Assembly: GCA_902777385.1 (NCBI GenBank)
Contig: CACYTP010000014.1
Coordinates: 1-47,745 of the forward strand
DNA: 47,745 nucleotides
Source: an uncultured bacterium
GTDB taxonomy: Bacteria; Cyanobacteriota; Vampirovibrionia; Gastranaerophilales; Gastranaerophilaceae
Reading direction: 5' to 3'
The notes beneath the pieces are model-generated. The model was given only the letters and a program-made list of their open reading frames with translations. It did no database searches and was not told the DNA's origin. The position numbers and the translations under genes are program-made. Shown one piece after another: positions 1 to 8,970 of the stretch; positions within the stretch are counted from its first letter, which is position 1; each line of letters begins with the position of its first letter.

Positions 1-254
1 CAAGTAGCCTTGCGACCGTGGCAATCCAGCCGTTTGTTCTGCTGTTGATACTAAAGATTTTACACTATCTGAAAGGTCTGACCCCTCACCCGAAAATCTG
101 ACTTTCGCTTTGCTCAAGTCGATTTTCCGCCCTCTCCCGACGGTAGAGGGCAAATTTTCTATTCCAATATAGCTGAATTTCTCAGCTACAAAATCCTGTA
201 AGCCCTTACTACGAGAGGATTTTACCCCCCCCCCCTATGCTTAAATTCAATCAT
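1..254 (-). pseudogene. Left-edge reading frame held out of phase by an 11-G tract
   Basis: On the minus strand an ATG at 254-252 follows a GGAGG ribosome binding site (267-263) at 8 bases. A TATAAT (292-287) lies further upstream with TTGCAA 16 bases before it. Six codons in, the frame meets 11 consecutive G (235-225) and stops at once at TAA. With 9 or 12 G the frame would stay open for about 75 codons to the window edge; with 10 G it would stop at TAG shortly after. The downstream part overlaps hairpin-rich repeat DNA, so the product may be repeat-encoded rather than a conserved protein. I do not recognise the peptide. It is either a phase-variable gene in the OFF state, a decayed repeat-borne frame, or a homopolymer-length error in the assembly. 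Confidence 0.45.
17..223. repeat. Composite hairpin-rich intergenic repeat
   Basis: This stretch is more GC-rich than its surroundings and holds several inverted repeats: AAAATC/GATTTT with inner GACTT/AAGTC near 94-126, GCCCTCT (129-135) with AGAGGGC (145-151), AGCTGA (171-176) with TCAGCT (182-187), and AAAATCCT (190-197) with AGGATTTT (216-223). The first part (17-35) is identical over 19 bases to 47697-47715. This style of arm is typical of dispersed bacterial intergenic repeats. Confidence 0.6.
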
Positions 255-286
255 GATAATATCCTCCGTGGTTTTTATACATTATC

Positions 287-314
287 ATTATAAACTATTT
301 TTGGGATTTTGCAA
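287..314 (-). promoter_or_regulatory. Promoter for the poly-G frame
   Basis: On the minus strand TTGCAA (314-309), a 16-base spacer and TATAAT (292-287) precede the GGAGG and ATG of the left-edge frame. The -35 box matches consensus at four of six bases. Confidence 0.4.
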
Positions 315-322
315 ATGTATAT

Positions 323-1081
323 TTAAGAAATTTTAATCATTCCGAAATTGTTATTATTTTTATACAAATTATCAATTAATTTATTTATTTTTTTATCTTT
401 AAACTGATTTATGACACGAAGATTTAACATATCGGCAGTTATCTGCCTGTCAAGCATTTGAGGAGTTGATAAATTAACAGGAGAATTGTAAAAGAACGTT
501 GTTTTTACAAGAGTGCCACCGAGCATTTCAAATTTTGACACGGACGAAATTGCAAGAGAATTCTTTTTGTAATTTACGCACCTTGTCACCATGCCGTTAT
601 CCGGAGAAAACTCTTTGACAAAAGCTACACTTTTACCATCAGGTCTATAGACACACATTTTTACAATTTTTTCGGTTTGTAAATCATAATAGTAAACGGA
701 GGATATTTTATTCTCGTCTTTTGGAGAAAAATTTGTAGTTTTGACTTTATTACCTGAAATTTTATCGTATTCGGTTACGGATTTAAACAACGAAAACCCC
801 GTCATTCTCACCCGAATACCGTCAACATAATCCTCGACAGAAGTAATTTTTTTATCGTTAAAATAATCAAATTTAGTAACTCTGACCTTTTGTTTCGTTT
901 TTGAATTATATTCTATAATTTTCTCAATATTTTTACGATTGTACCTGTATATAACTTCTTTTACAAGAGTTTCTTTTTGCAAATCACAGACATCATTCGG
1001 TTCTTTCAAAAATTTTACGCAATCATCCAAATTAAATAAAAACTTGTGTGGTTCTTTATCAATTACAGCAGGTAACTTCAT
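323..1081 (-). CDS. Hypothetical protein with tandem Tyr-rich repeat units
   Basis: A 252-residue protein of unknown function. ATG 1081 is chosen because GGAG lies 8 bases before it; a longer frame starting at 1105 has no such site. The body is a series of units of about 20-25 residues of the form Y/F-D-x-x-T/S-G-x-K-V-x-x-T-x-F, resembling the YwqK/MORN-like or RHS-like beta repeats seen in many bacterial proteins. There is no signal peptide or membrane segment. The 545-residue protein at 13706 carries similar units, so the two may belong to one lineage-specific family. It ends before the repeat region and lies downstream of rdgB on the same strand, separated by about 75 bases. Confidence 0.7.
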   Translation of the reverse strand: MKLPAVIDKEPHKFLFNLDDCVKFLKEPNDVCDLQKETLVKEVIYRYNRKNIEKIIEYNSKTKQKVRVTKFDYFNDKKITSVEDYVDGIRVRMTGFSLFKSVTEYDKISGNKVKTTNFSPKDENKISSVYYYDLQTEKIVKMCVYRPDGKSVAFVKEFSPDNGMVTRCVNYKKNSLAISSVSKFEMLGGTLVKTTFFYNSPVNLSTPQMLDRQITADMLNLRVINQFKDKKINKLIDNLYKNNNNFGMIKIS

Positions 1082-1157
1082 TATCAAATCTCCTAACTTC
1101 AACAAAAAAATTTAATAATGAAAATAATATGTGATAAATTAGCTGACAGGATAATAT

Positions 1158-1742
1158 TTATCGTTTATTATTTTTAATAAACTCCAAAACTTTTCTGAGA
1201 GCATTACCCCTGTGTGAAATCAGATTTTTTTCTTCTTCCGATAATTCAGCCATGGTAAGTCCGTTTTTGCCGTCAACCAGAAATATCGGATCATATCCAA
1301 ATCCGTTCACACCTGCCTGCGTTTTAGAAATTGAGCCTAAACATTCACCCTTATCTTTAAAAAGAATTTCCCCGTTTTCACCAACAAGCGTCATATAGCA
1401 AACAAATTTAGCCTTTCTGTTATCGTACGGTTTTAAGACATTCAAAAGTTTATCTATTCTTGCCTGAGGAGTATCGGCATATCGTGCGGAATGAATACCC
1501 GGAGCCCCGTTTAACGCCTCTACGCACAACCCCGAATCATCCGCCAATGCAGGTAATCCCGTTAGTCTGTTAGCTTCTTTTGCTTTTATTAAAGAATTTG
1601 CCTCAAAAGTTTCACCGTCCTCAACGGGGTCAAATCCGTCAGGCGGAAGAACAAACTCAATATTTTCCGCTCCAAAGGAATTTGCAATTTCTTTTAATTC
1701 TTTCAATTTATGCGGATTAGATGTTGCAAAAACTATTTTCAT
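1158..1742 (-). CDS. rdgB: XTP/dITP diphosphatase (RdgB/HAM1)
   Basis: This enzyme hydrolyses non-canonical purine nucleoside triphosphates (dITP, XTP) to monophosphates and pyrophosphate, keeping damaged bases out of DNA and RNA. The 194-residue length is normal. Family signatures are present: SNPHKLKEL at the N-terminus (substrate loop), ADDSGLCVEALNGAPG around residues 67-82 (metal-binding acidic motif), FGYDPIF near 149-155 and SHRGNAL close to the C-terminus. AGGAG lies just before ATG 1742. The uppS stop is 9 bases upstream, so the two are probably co-transcribed. Confidence 0.95.
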   Translation of the reverse strand: MKIVFATSNPHKLKELKEIANSFGAENIEFVLPPDGFDPVEDGETFEANSLIKAKEANRLTGLPALADDSGLCVEALNGAPGIHSARYADTPQARIDKLLNVLKPYDNRKAKFVCYMTLVGENGEILFKDKGECLGSISKTQAGVNGFGYDPIFLVDGKNGLTMAELSEEEKNLISHRGNALRKVLEFIKNNKR

Positions 1743-1751
1743 ATAATCTCC

Positions 1752-2492
1752 TTATTTTCCGTAACGGCGTTGACGGGAATGAAATTCCTCTACTGCTTGT
1801 GCTAAAGCTGATTTATCAAAATCAGGCCACAAAGTTTTGGTTACAAAAAATTCAGCGTAAGCTATCTGCCACAACAGATAATTCGAAACTCTCATTTCTC
1901 CGCCAGTTCTGATTAACAAATCAGGATTTGGAATATCTTTTGTATAAAGAGATTGCGAAATCAAATTTTCATCAATATCATCTGCTGAAATTTCACCTGA
2001 TTTGACAAGTTCTGCAATATGTTTCACGGCATGCACCATTTCATCTCTTGCACCGTAATTGAAAGCTATCTGTAATCTGACACCCGTATTGTTTTTTGTA
2101 ACTTCGACAGCATTAGCCAATATTTTTTGAAGTTTTGGACTCAATTTTGTTAAATCACCGATAAAATTGATTACAACACCATTTTCGTGCATTTCCTGTA
2201 ATTCGTTTTCAAGAGTTTTTCCGAGCAAATCCATTAAAAAATCTACTTCTTCCTGCTTTCTGTTCCAGTTTTCCGTAGAAAAAGCATATACGGTCAAATA
2301 CTTAATACCAAAATCATCACAAGCACGCATAACAGTCTTTAGGGCATCAACGCCTTTTTTGTGTCCGAATGCGGAAGGCAATCCTTTTTGTTTTGCCCAG
2401 CGTCTGTTTCCGTCCATAATTATTGCAATATGTTGCAAATTAGTATCTTTTACATAATTTATAATTTTCTCATCAAGAGCAATCGTTTCCAT
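1752..2492 (-). CDS. uppS: Isoprenyl transferase (undecaprenyl diphosphate synthase)
   Basis: This enzyme condenses isopentenyl diphosphate onto an allylic diphosphate to make the C55 lipid carrier for peptidoglycan and polysaccharide synthesis. The 246 residues carry the cis-prenyltransferase signature IIMDGNRRWA with the catalytic Asp at residue 27, GHKKG, YAFSTENW, and the C-terminal DLLIRTGGEMRVSNYLLWQ and AEFFVTKTLWPDF blocks. AAGGAT precedes ATG 2492. It heads a transcript with rdgB and is divergent from deoB. Confidence 0.95.
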   Translation of the reverse strand: METIALDEKIINYVKDTNLQHIAIIMDGNRRWAKQKGLPSAFGHKKGVDALKTVMRACDDFGIKYLTVYAFSTENWNRKQEEVDFLMDLLGKTLENELQEMHENGVVINFIGDLTKLSPKLQKILANAVEVTKNNTGVRLQIAFNYGARDEMVHAVKHIAELVKSGEISADDIDENLISQSLYTKDIPNPDLLIRTGGEMRVSNYLLWQIAYAEFFVTKTLWPDFDKSALAQAVEEFHSRQRRYGK

Positions 2493-2521
2493 ATCCGTTA
2501 TCCTTATTTGTAATATTTATT

Positions 2522-2550
2522 TTAACACACACAAAATTATGTGCTAAAAT
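2522..2550 (+). promoter_or_regulatory. deoB promoter
   Basis: TTAACA (2522-2527), a 17-base spacer and TAAAAT (2545-2550) lie just before the AAGGAG and ATG of deoB. An imperfect dyad, CACAAAAT/ATTATGTG at 2530-2543, sits in the spacer and could be an operator. Confidence 0.55.
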
Positions 2551-2572
2551 AATTACAAGAAAAGGAGTTAAT

Positions 2573-3757
2573 ATGAGAAGAGCTATAGTTGTGGTAATCG
2601 ATTCTATGGGTATTGGAGCAATGGATGATTGCCGTGATTTTGGAGATGTACCTGAATGTAATACATTAAAACATGTTTGTGAATTTAACGGAGGATTAAA
2701 AGTTCCAAACCTTTCCGCTATGGGACTTGGAAATATACAAGATTTTATGGGAATAGATAAAACCGAAAAACCAACAGCAAAATACGGTACAATGATTGAA
2801 AAATCAAAAGGAAAAGATACCACAACAGGACACTGGGAGTTTATGGGACTGATTAACGAAAAACCGTTTGCAACTTTTCCGAACGGCTTTCCTGATGAGT
2901 TAATTAATAAATTTATCAAAGAAACAAACTGTGGCGGGGTTTTAGCCAATATACCGGCAAGCGGAACTGCTATTATTGAAAAATTAAATGACGAACACCA
3001 TAAAACAAAATTTCCTATTGTATATACAAGTGCGGATAGCGTATTTCAAATAGCTCTGGATACAGATTTGATACCGCTTGATACCTTGTATAAATGGTGC
3101 GAAATTGCAAGAAAACTTCTGGATGATGGAAATTATAACGTATCAAGAGTAATTGCAAGACCTTATAAAATTATAGACGGTAAACCTGTAAGAATTTCAA
3201 AAGACAGACGAGATTACTCAATGGTACCAAAACACACGCTGTTAAACGATATAAAAGACAGCGGTGCAAAAGTTATCGGTATCGGAAAAATTGAAGATAT
3301 ATTTTCTAAAGCCGGAATAACGCATGCTATCCATACAGGCTCAAACAAAGAAGGGTTAGAACTTACTCTTAAAGCCGTAAAAAATGAACTTGACTTACCT
3401 ACAATTGCATACAAAGATTATACAGAAAAAGTTATGCCGTATGAGATGATATTTACAAATCTTGTAGATACGGATATGCTGTACGGTCACAGAAATGATG
3501 CAAAAGGATACGGCAAAGCGATAGAAGAAATTGACTCTTATCTTCCTGCTATAACACAGGCTATGACTGATGATGATATGTTGATAATTACGGCTGACCA
3601 CGGATGCGATCCTTGTGTAGAGGGAACTGATCATACAAGAGAAAAAGTACCCGTAATTGTTTATACAAAAGACGAATGCGGTGAAGATTTAGGTACTATG
3701 ACAGGCTTTGACCACGTTGCACAATTTGTCAAAAAATGGATAAAATTAAACGCATAG
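2573..3757 (+). CDS. deoB: Phosphopentomutase
   Basis: DeoB interconverts (deoxy)ribose 1-phosphate and 5-phosphate in nucleoside salvage. The 394-residue protein belongs to the alkaline-phosphatase-like metalloenzyme superfamily. It begins MRRAIVVVIDSMGIGAMDD (first metal Asp) and has KGKDTTTGHWEFMG around the catalytic Thr, then the metal-binding HTGSNKEG, TADHGCDP and DHTREKVPV blocks. AAGGAG precedes ATG 2573 at a good distance. It appears monocistronic; no clear terminator was seen after it, and the ferredoxin gene has its own promoter. Confidence 0.95.
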   Translation: MRRAIVVVIDSMGIGAMDDCRDFGDVPECNTLKHVCEFNGGLKVPNLSAMGLGNIQDFMGIDKTEKPTAKYGTMIEKSKGKDTTTGHWEFMGLINEKPFATFPNGFPDELINKFIKETNCGGVLANIPASGTAIIEKLNDEHHKTKFPIVYTSADSVFQIALDTDLIPLDTLYKWCEIARKLLDDGNYNVSRVIARPYKIIDGKPVRISKDRRDYSMVPKHTLLNDIKDSGAKVIGIGKIEDIFSKAGITHAIHTGSNKEGLELTLKAVKNELDLPTIAYKDYTEKVMPYEMIFTNLVDTDMLYGHRNDAKGYGKAIEEIDSYLPAITQAMTDDDMLIITADHGCDPCVEGTDHTREKVPVIVYTKDECGEDLGTMTGFDHVAQFVKKWIKLNA

Positions 3758-3782
3758 GTAATTTTTTCATTTACAATTCCCG

Positions 3783-3811
3783 TTGCGTTTTAATATTTTC
3801 TATAGTATAAT
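3783..3811 (+). promoter_or_regulatory. Ferredoxin gene promoter
   Basis: TTGCGT (3783-3788), 17 bases, then a perfect TATAAT (3806-3811). The leader that follows contains a small hairpin, GCAGA (3819-3823) with TCTGC (3828-3832), before the AAAGGAG site. Confidence 0.65.
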
Positions 3812-3865
3812 ATTCTGAGCAGAGAATTCTGCAGTGTATTGTAATAATGTAAAAGGAGAAATCAA

Positions 3866-4042
3866 ATGAACGTAACTATTTCTGATGATTGCATTGCTTG
3901 CGGTGCTTGCGAATCTATTTGTGATGCAGTATTTTCAATAGAAGATAAAGCAGTTGTTGATGCTTCTGCAGTAGCAGCTAACGAAGACGGCGTTAAAGAA
4001 GCTGCTGAATCTTGCCCTGTAAGTGCAATAATTGTTGAATAG
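3866..4042 (+). CDS. Small [4Fe-4S] ferredoxin
   Basis: A 58-residue cytoplasmic electron carrier. Cysteines C9, C12 and C15 form CxxCxxC and C50 is followed by Pro, giving the four ligands of a single [4Fe-4S] cluster; C19 is an extra cysteine. The second cluster motif of clostridial two-cluster ferredoxins is absent, so this is the monocluster type. The acidic, Ala- and Val-rich composition fits. AAAGGAG precedes the ATG, and the gene has its own promoter and terminator. The redox partner cannot be told from the context. Confidence 0.93.
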   Translation: MNVTISDDCIACGACESICDAVFSIEDKAVVDASAVAANEDGVKEAAESCPVSAIIVE

Positions 4043-4060
4043 TAAATTCAAATTATAAAA

Positions 4061-4098
4061 AAATAACACCTGAGAATTTCTTGGGTGTTATTTTTTTT
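4061..4098 (+). terminator. Ferredoxin terminator
   Basis: The stem AAATAACACC (4061-4070) pairs with GGTGTTATTT (4084-4093) and is followed by a T run. Confidence 0.85.
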
Positions 4099-4173
4099 GT
4101 TACATAATGTAAAATTTATTGAAGATAAAAATAAGTATAGTCGTATAAGAATAAGTATTTTTATAGGTTAACT

Positions 4174-7100
4174 ATGTCATCAACAAACAACGTATCAAAC
4201 AACAAAAATACAACTGTTAATATGAACATGTTTCAAGCCGGGCTAAAAAAAACCCAGCTTAAATCTGATGCACAAAAATCAATATTTGATATGATTGATA
4301 AAAATAAAAATGGCGTAATTGACAATAACGAAACCAACGGCACAGAACAAGGTACAGTAAAGAATAAAGAAGGTAAAAGTGTTAAGCAGGATTATGTGAA
4401 GTTAAAAGACCTTGAAAATGGCAGGAAGCTTGTTGTAGGTAAAGATGGCAAAGAACATGTAATGTCGCATGACGGAGTTATTCTCAGTGATTCATACTTA
4501 AAACAACAGTCCGAGAAAAAAGCTGACAATAAAAAATCAAAACCGCAGACAACAGCATTATCAAAAGAAAAAAATCAATCGCTTAATAATATTATAAAAA
4601 GTCATAACGCCGCTCAAAAAGCTTTTGATAAACAAATGGCTGATGACGGCTGGGCAGGAGATGTAGCTGACGGCGTAAGTGCATTGTGGAATTCCGATAA
4701 CAGAGCGACCAAAGTAAGAGCAGATTTAAAAGCTTCAAAAGAAAATATTTCACAGCTAAAAGATGCCGCAAAACAAGGTGATGCACAGTTTAACAAAAAA
4801 TTTAAAGAGATTTACGGAGTAGATTATAACCAAAAAGCAATGGAGGCTTATCAAAAGAACCCGACAGAAGAGAATTATCAAAATGCGTTCGGGAAAAAAC
4901 AGCAAAACATAACCTCCAGAGTAGAAAATTATAACCAATCACAAAAAACAGGGGCTATGGCAGTTAAAACGACCGCCAAAATCGGTGCCGGAGTTGCCGT
5001 AGGAATTGCAACCGGAGGAACAGGCTTTGTTGCAATGGGTGCAGCTGCAGTAGGAACAGCCGCAGCATCAGCTGCTATAGAAGAAACCGACCGTTTAAAA
5101 GTCGGGGATGCCGTTACAAAAGGTAAGATAGAATTTAGAGAGGGTACAAATCACGGGCAAATCCTAAAAGATGCCGCCTTTGACGGAGCCGCAGTACTGG
5201 CAGGCGGAGCTGTTGCCAAAGGTGCAGGAGCAATAGTACAAGGCACAAAAGCCGCAACCGCAGCAGGACAAACTGCTGCAACATTAACCAAAGGTCAAAA
5301 AGTTGCAAAAGCCGGACTTACAATGACAGGTGATGTAGCTACAGGTGCGGTACAAGAAAAATTGCAAACAGGTGACGTAACTTTAGAAGGCACATTAATG
5401 AACGCTGCAATGAGCGGAGTCGGTTCTGTAGCAGAATCAGGCGTATTAAAAAAAGGTTATCAGGCAGCTAAAAAAGCTTTCGGGAAAACTCAGGATAATA
5501 TTCCTAATCCGACAACACATTCATCGAATACTCAAAGCTCTTCGAAAACAGAAAATGCAGCTGCAACCACAAAAACTGATACCCCTCAAGCATCTGCTAC
5601 AAATACAACAACTCAAAGCGGTAAAAAAGAGTATATAAAACCTGAAATGAAAGAAACCTCTATTGCACCTAAAGAAGATTTATTATCAGCTCCCGATCCT
5701 GATGCAGATTTAGAACGATTTGCCAATATGGGAGATCTTATTGCAAGAGGAACCAATGATGTTCCTAAACAAGGATTTTTCTCAAAATTATTTGGGAAAA
5801 AGCAAACAGCAGAAACAACAAATATAAATACAAATAATGCAAATGCAAAACGGGCAGAAATAAAAAAACTTGACCCTAACGTTGATTTGAATAATATTGC
5901 TGCAAGCGGAGTAAAAGACGGCGGAATCTTTACCCAAAATAATCAGTTGTATATAAGAAACGGCAACGAGGCAACTAAATTAAACCTTAGTCAAAGTACT
6001 TATGAAAGACTATTCCCTCATGAACAAATGCAATTTAATCAAGCCCCCGGGGCAAATTCCTGTTGGTTTTTGTCAAGTGTAGATGCCGCTTTTGATTCTC
6101 CGAGCGGTAAAGCCAGTATGCTTAAAATGTTTAGTGAAGATGCACAAGGCAATATAAGGGTAAAACTTTATAACACAAGTGATACCTTTGTTTTTCCTAA
6201 CGGAAAACCAATGAAAGGTATCAAACATGGAGTAAGAGGGGATGATGGAATTGCTATGTTAGAACAATCCATGGCAGCTAAATACGATATAAATGCCAGC
6301 AAAAAATATGCTAATTATGCGACTAATGAATTTAGTATTAATAGTTTTTCTCCTGATGCTTTAGACAGTCAAATATGTACAAAACAAACTGCTCATGATG
6401 CAATTACATTGCTCGGAGGCAGATTTAACTTCGACAAAAATGTACAAGCAAATGTAGATAAAGAAAAATTTAAAAACAATCTAAAAGCTGCTGCAAACGA
6501 TCCTAACAGTTTTCCAAGTATTGCCAGTTATGCACATCAAAGAGTAGTAAAAGGCGTTGAAACAATTGGCGGTACAGATTATGTTACGATTTCGGACCCT
6601 TATACAGCAGGTAATTATGAAAAAGTAAAACTTGATGATTTAATACAGAGAGATGCTCCTACATTAGCTGTATATTCTTTCCCTACGAAAGCTTCAGCAA
6701 AATCTAACAATTCAGGCATTACAAGTAATTCCTCTGATTATAGCCCGACTTCTTCGAGCCAACCAAGACCAACATCACCAAAATCAGAAGTACAGACACC
6801 GCAAACATCAGAACCAATAACCCCTCAACAACCTAAAAAGAGATTTGTTATAGGAGAGCAGCAAACCCCACAAGCAACAAGTCAACAGACAACAAGAGCT
6901 GCATCTTCGGAAAATGCTCCAACATCATCAATGCAACCTCAAAAAGCCCGTATCTCATCTGCAAATTTGAAAGAAATCGGTACAGTAAACGGTCAACCAA
7001 TAATGGCAAGATATGTTGAGCGAATAGGAGATATCTTTACTGTTGAAGTTAACGGTAAACAATACCAGATAGCATCAGGGCAAAACGTAAAATTATCTGA

Positions 7101-7365
7101 TAATGTTTCTCTAAAATGCGGCAAGTATGGTGTAACCGCCGAGATTAATCAAAATACAACACCACAAAGAGCTTCAAATTCCGGATATACAGAAACTTCA
7201 TCACGGAACGCTGCCCCTTCAACTACAACACCTAGAACCTCAAATAACCTTGCTATGCCGGCAGGTTATAGAGAATACGGGAAAGTTATGGGAAAAAGAG
7301 CCATAATAAATTCTGATAATGTTGTTATGTATGAAGCAAATGGCAGATGGAAAAGAGCGAATTAA
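4174..7365 (+). CDS. Large EF-hand protein with calpain-like cysteine protease domain
   Basis: A 1063-residue protein of unknown role. Residues 42-53 form a canonical EF-hand loop (D42, N44, N46, G47, D50, E53). Gly/Ala-rich hydrophobic stretches lie near 260-304 and 331-372 and may contact membranes. A Ser/Thr/Gln-rich linker follows. Residues about 560-835 resemble a family C2 (calpain) protease: Q623 then NSCWFLSS with C630, a helix DDGIAMLEQSMAAKY (690-704) like the calpain LEKAYAK helix, H788 in SYAHQ, and SDPY with D808 where calpains have Asn. The tail (about 935-1063) has two beta-rich modules after more low-complexity linker. There is no signal peptide. The ribosome binding site is weak. 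Protease activity and calcium dependence are inferred, and a secreted or effector role is only a guess from architecture. Confidence 0.75.
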   Translation: MSSTNNVSNNKNTTVNMNMFQAGLKKTQLKSDAQKSIFDMIDKNKNGVIDNNETNGTEQGTVKNKEGKSVKQDYVKLKDLENGRKLVVGKDGKEHVMSHDGVILSDSYLKQQSEKKADNKKSKPQTTALSKEKNQSLNNIIKSHNAAQKAFDKQMADDGWAGDVADGVSALWNSDNRATKVRADLKASKENISQLKDAAKQGDAQFNKKFKEIYGVDYNQKAMEAYQKNPTEENYQNAFGKKQQNITSRVENYNQSQKTGAMAVKTTAKIGAGVAVGIATGGTGFVAMGAAAVGTAAASAAIEETDRLKVGDAVTKGKIEFREGTNHGQILKDAAFDGAAVLAGGAVAKGAGAIVQGTKAATAAGQTAATLTKGQKVAKAGLTMTGDVATGAVQEKLQTGDVTLEGTLMNAAMSGVGSVAESGVLKKGYQAAKKAFGKTQDNIPNPTTHSSNTQSSSKTENAAATTKTDTPQASATNTTTQSGKKEYIKPEMKETSIAPKEDLLSAPDPDADLERFANMGDLIARGTNDVPKQGFFSKLFGKKQTAETTNINTNNANAKRAEIKKLDPNVDLNNIAASGVKDGGIFTQNNQLYIRNGNEATKLNLSQSTYERLFPHEQMQFNQAPGANSCWFLSSVDAAFDSPSGKASMLKMFSEDAQGNIRVKLYNTSDTFVFPNGKPMKGIKHGVRGDDGIAMLEQSMAAKYDINASKKYANYATNEFSINSFSPDALDSQICTKQTAHDAITLLGGRFNFDKNVQANVDKEKFKNNLKAAANDPNSFPSIASYAHQRVVKGVETIGGTDYVTISDPYTAGNYEKVKLDDLIQRDAPTLAVYSFPTKASAKSNNSGITSNSSDYSPTSSSQPRPTSPKSEVQTPQTSEPITPQQPKKRFVIGEQQTPQATSQQTTRAASSENAPTSSMQPQKARISSANLKEIGTVNGQPIMARYVERIGDIFTVEVNGKQYQIASGQNVKLSDNVSLKCGKYGVTAEINQNTTPQRASNSGYTETSSRNAAPSTTTPRTSNNLAMPAGYREYGKVMGKRAIINSDNVVMYEANGRWKRAN

Positions 7366-7445
7366 TACAAACTCTGCCTGCACAAGTTCATAAAATTTTA
7401 TATTATTATATTAATCGGCAAAAATTTTTGTTTTATTATTAAGAC

Positions 7446-7479
7446 AAAAAAAGACAGATTTTAAAAATCTGTCTTTTTT
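7446..7479. terminator. Bidirectional terminator
   Basis: AAAAAGACAGATTT pairs with AAATCTGTCTTTTT, with A and T runs on both sides. It serves the converging protease-like gene and ahcY. Confidence 0.85.
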
Positions 7480-7503
7480 AGTTATTTTATTTATTTGAAA
7501 TTT

Positions 7504-8796
<1,293 letters not shown>

Positions 8797-8940
8797 TTAA
8801 TTGTACTTTTAACAATCATTATTATAAAATTAAAAAAGAAAATAGCAATCTTTTGTGCTTTAATGTTAAAAGAAATATATTTATGTAAAAATTTCTTAAT
8901 AAATAATTTTATTTTGGCAAAAATCAGACTTGATAATCTT

Positions 8941-8970
8941 TATAATCTTGTGTAGTAAGGAGTAATAGTG
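8941..8970 (+). promoter_or_regulatory. Candidate -10 box, ribosome binding site and GTG start of the GH13-like gene
   Basis: TATAAT (8941-8946) is followed by AAGGAG and a GTG start at 8968. No good -35 box was found at standard spacing. Confidence 0.4.

Noticed and set aside
2473-2949. 158-residue minus-strand frame opposite deoB
   Set aside because: It is a shadow of the well-supported deoB and overlaps its promoter.
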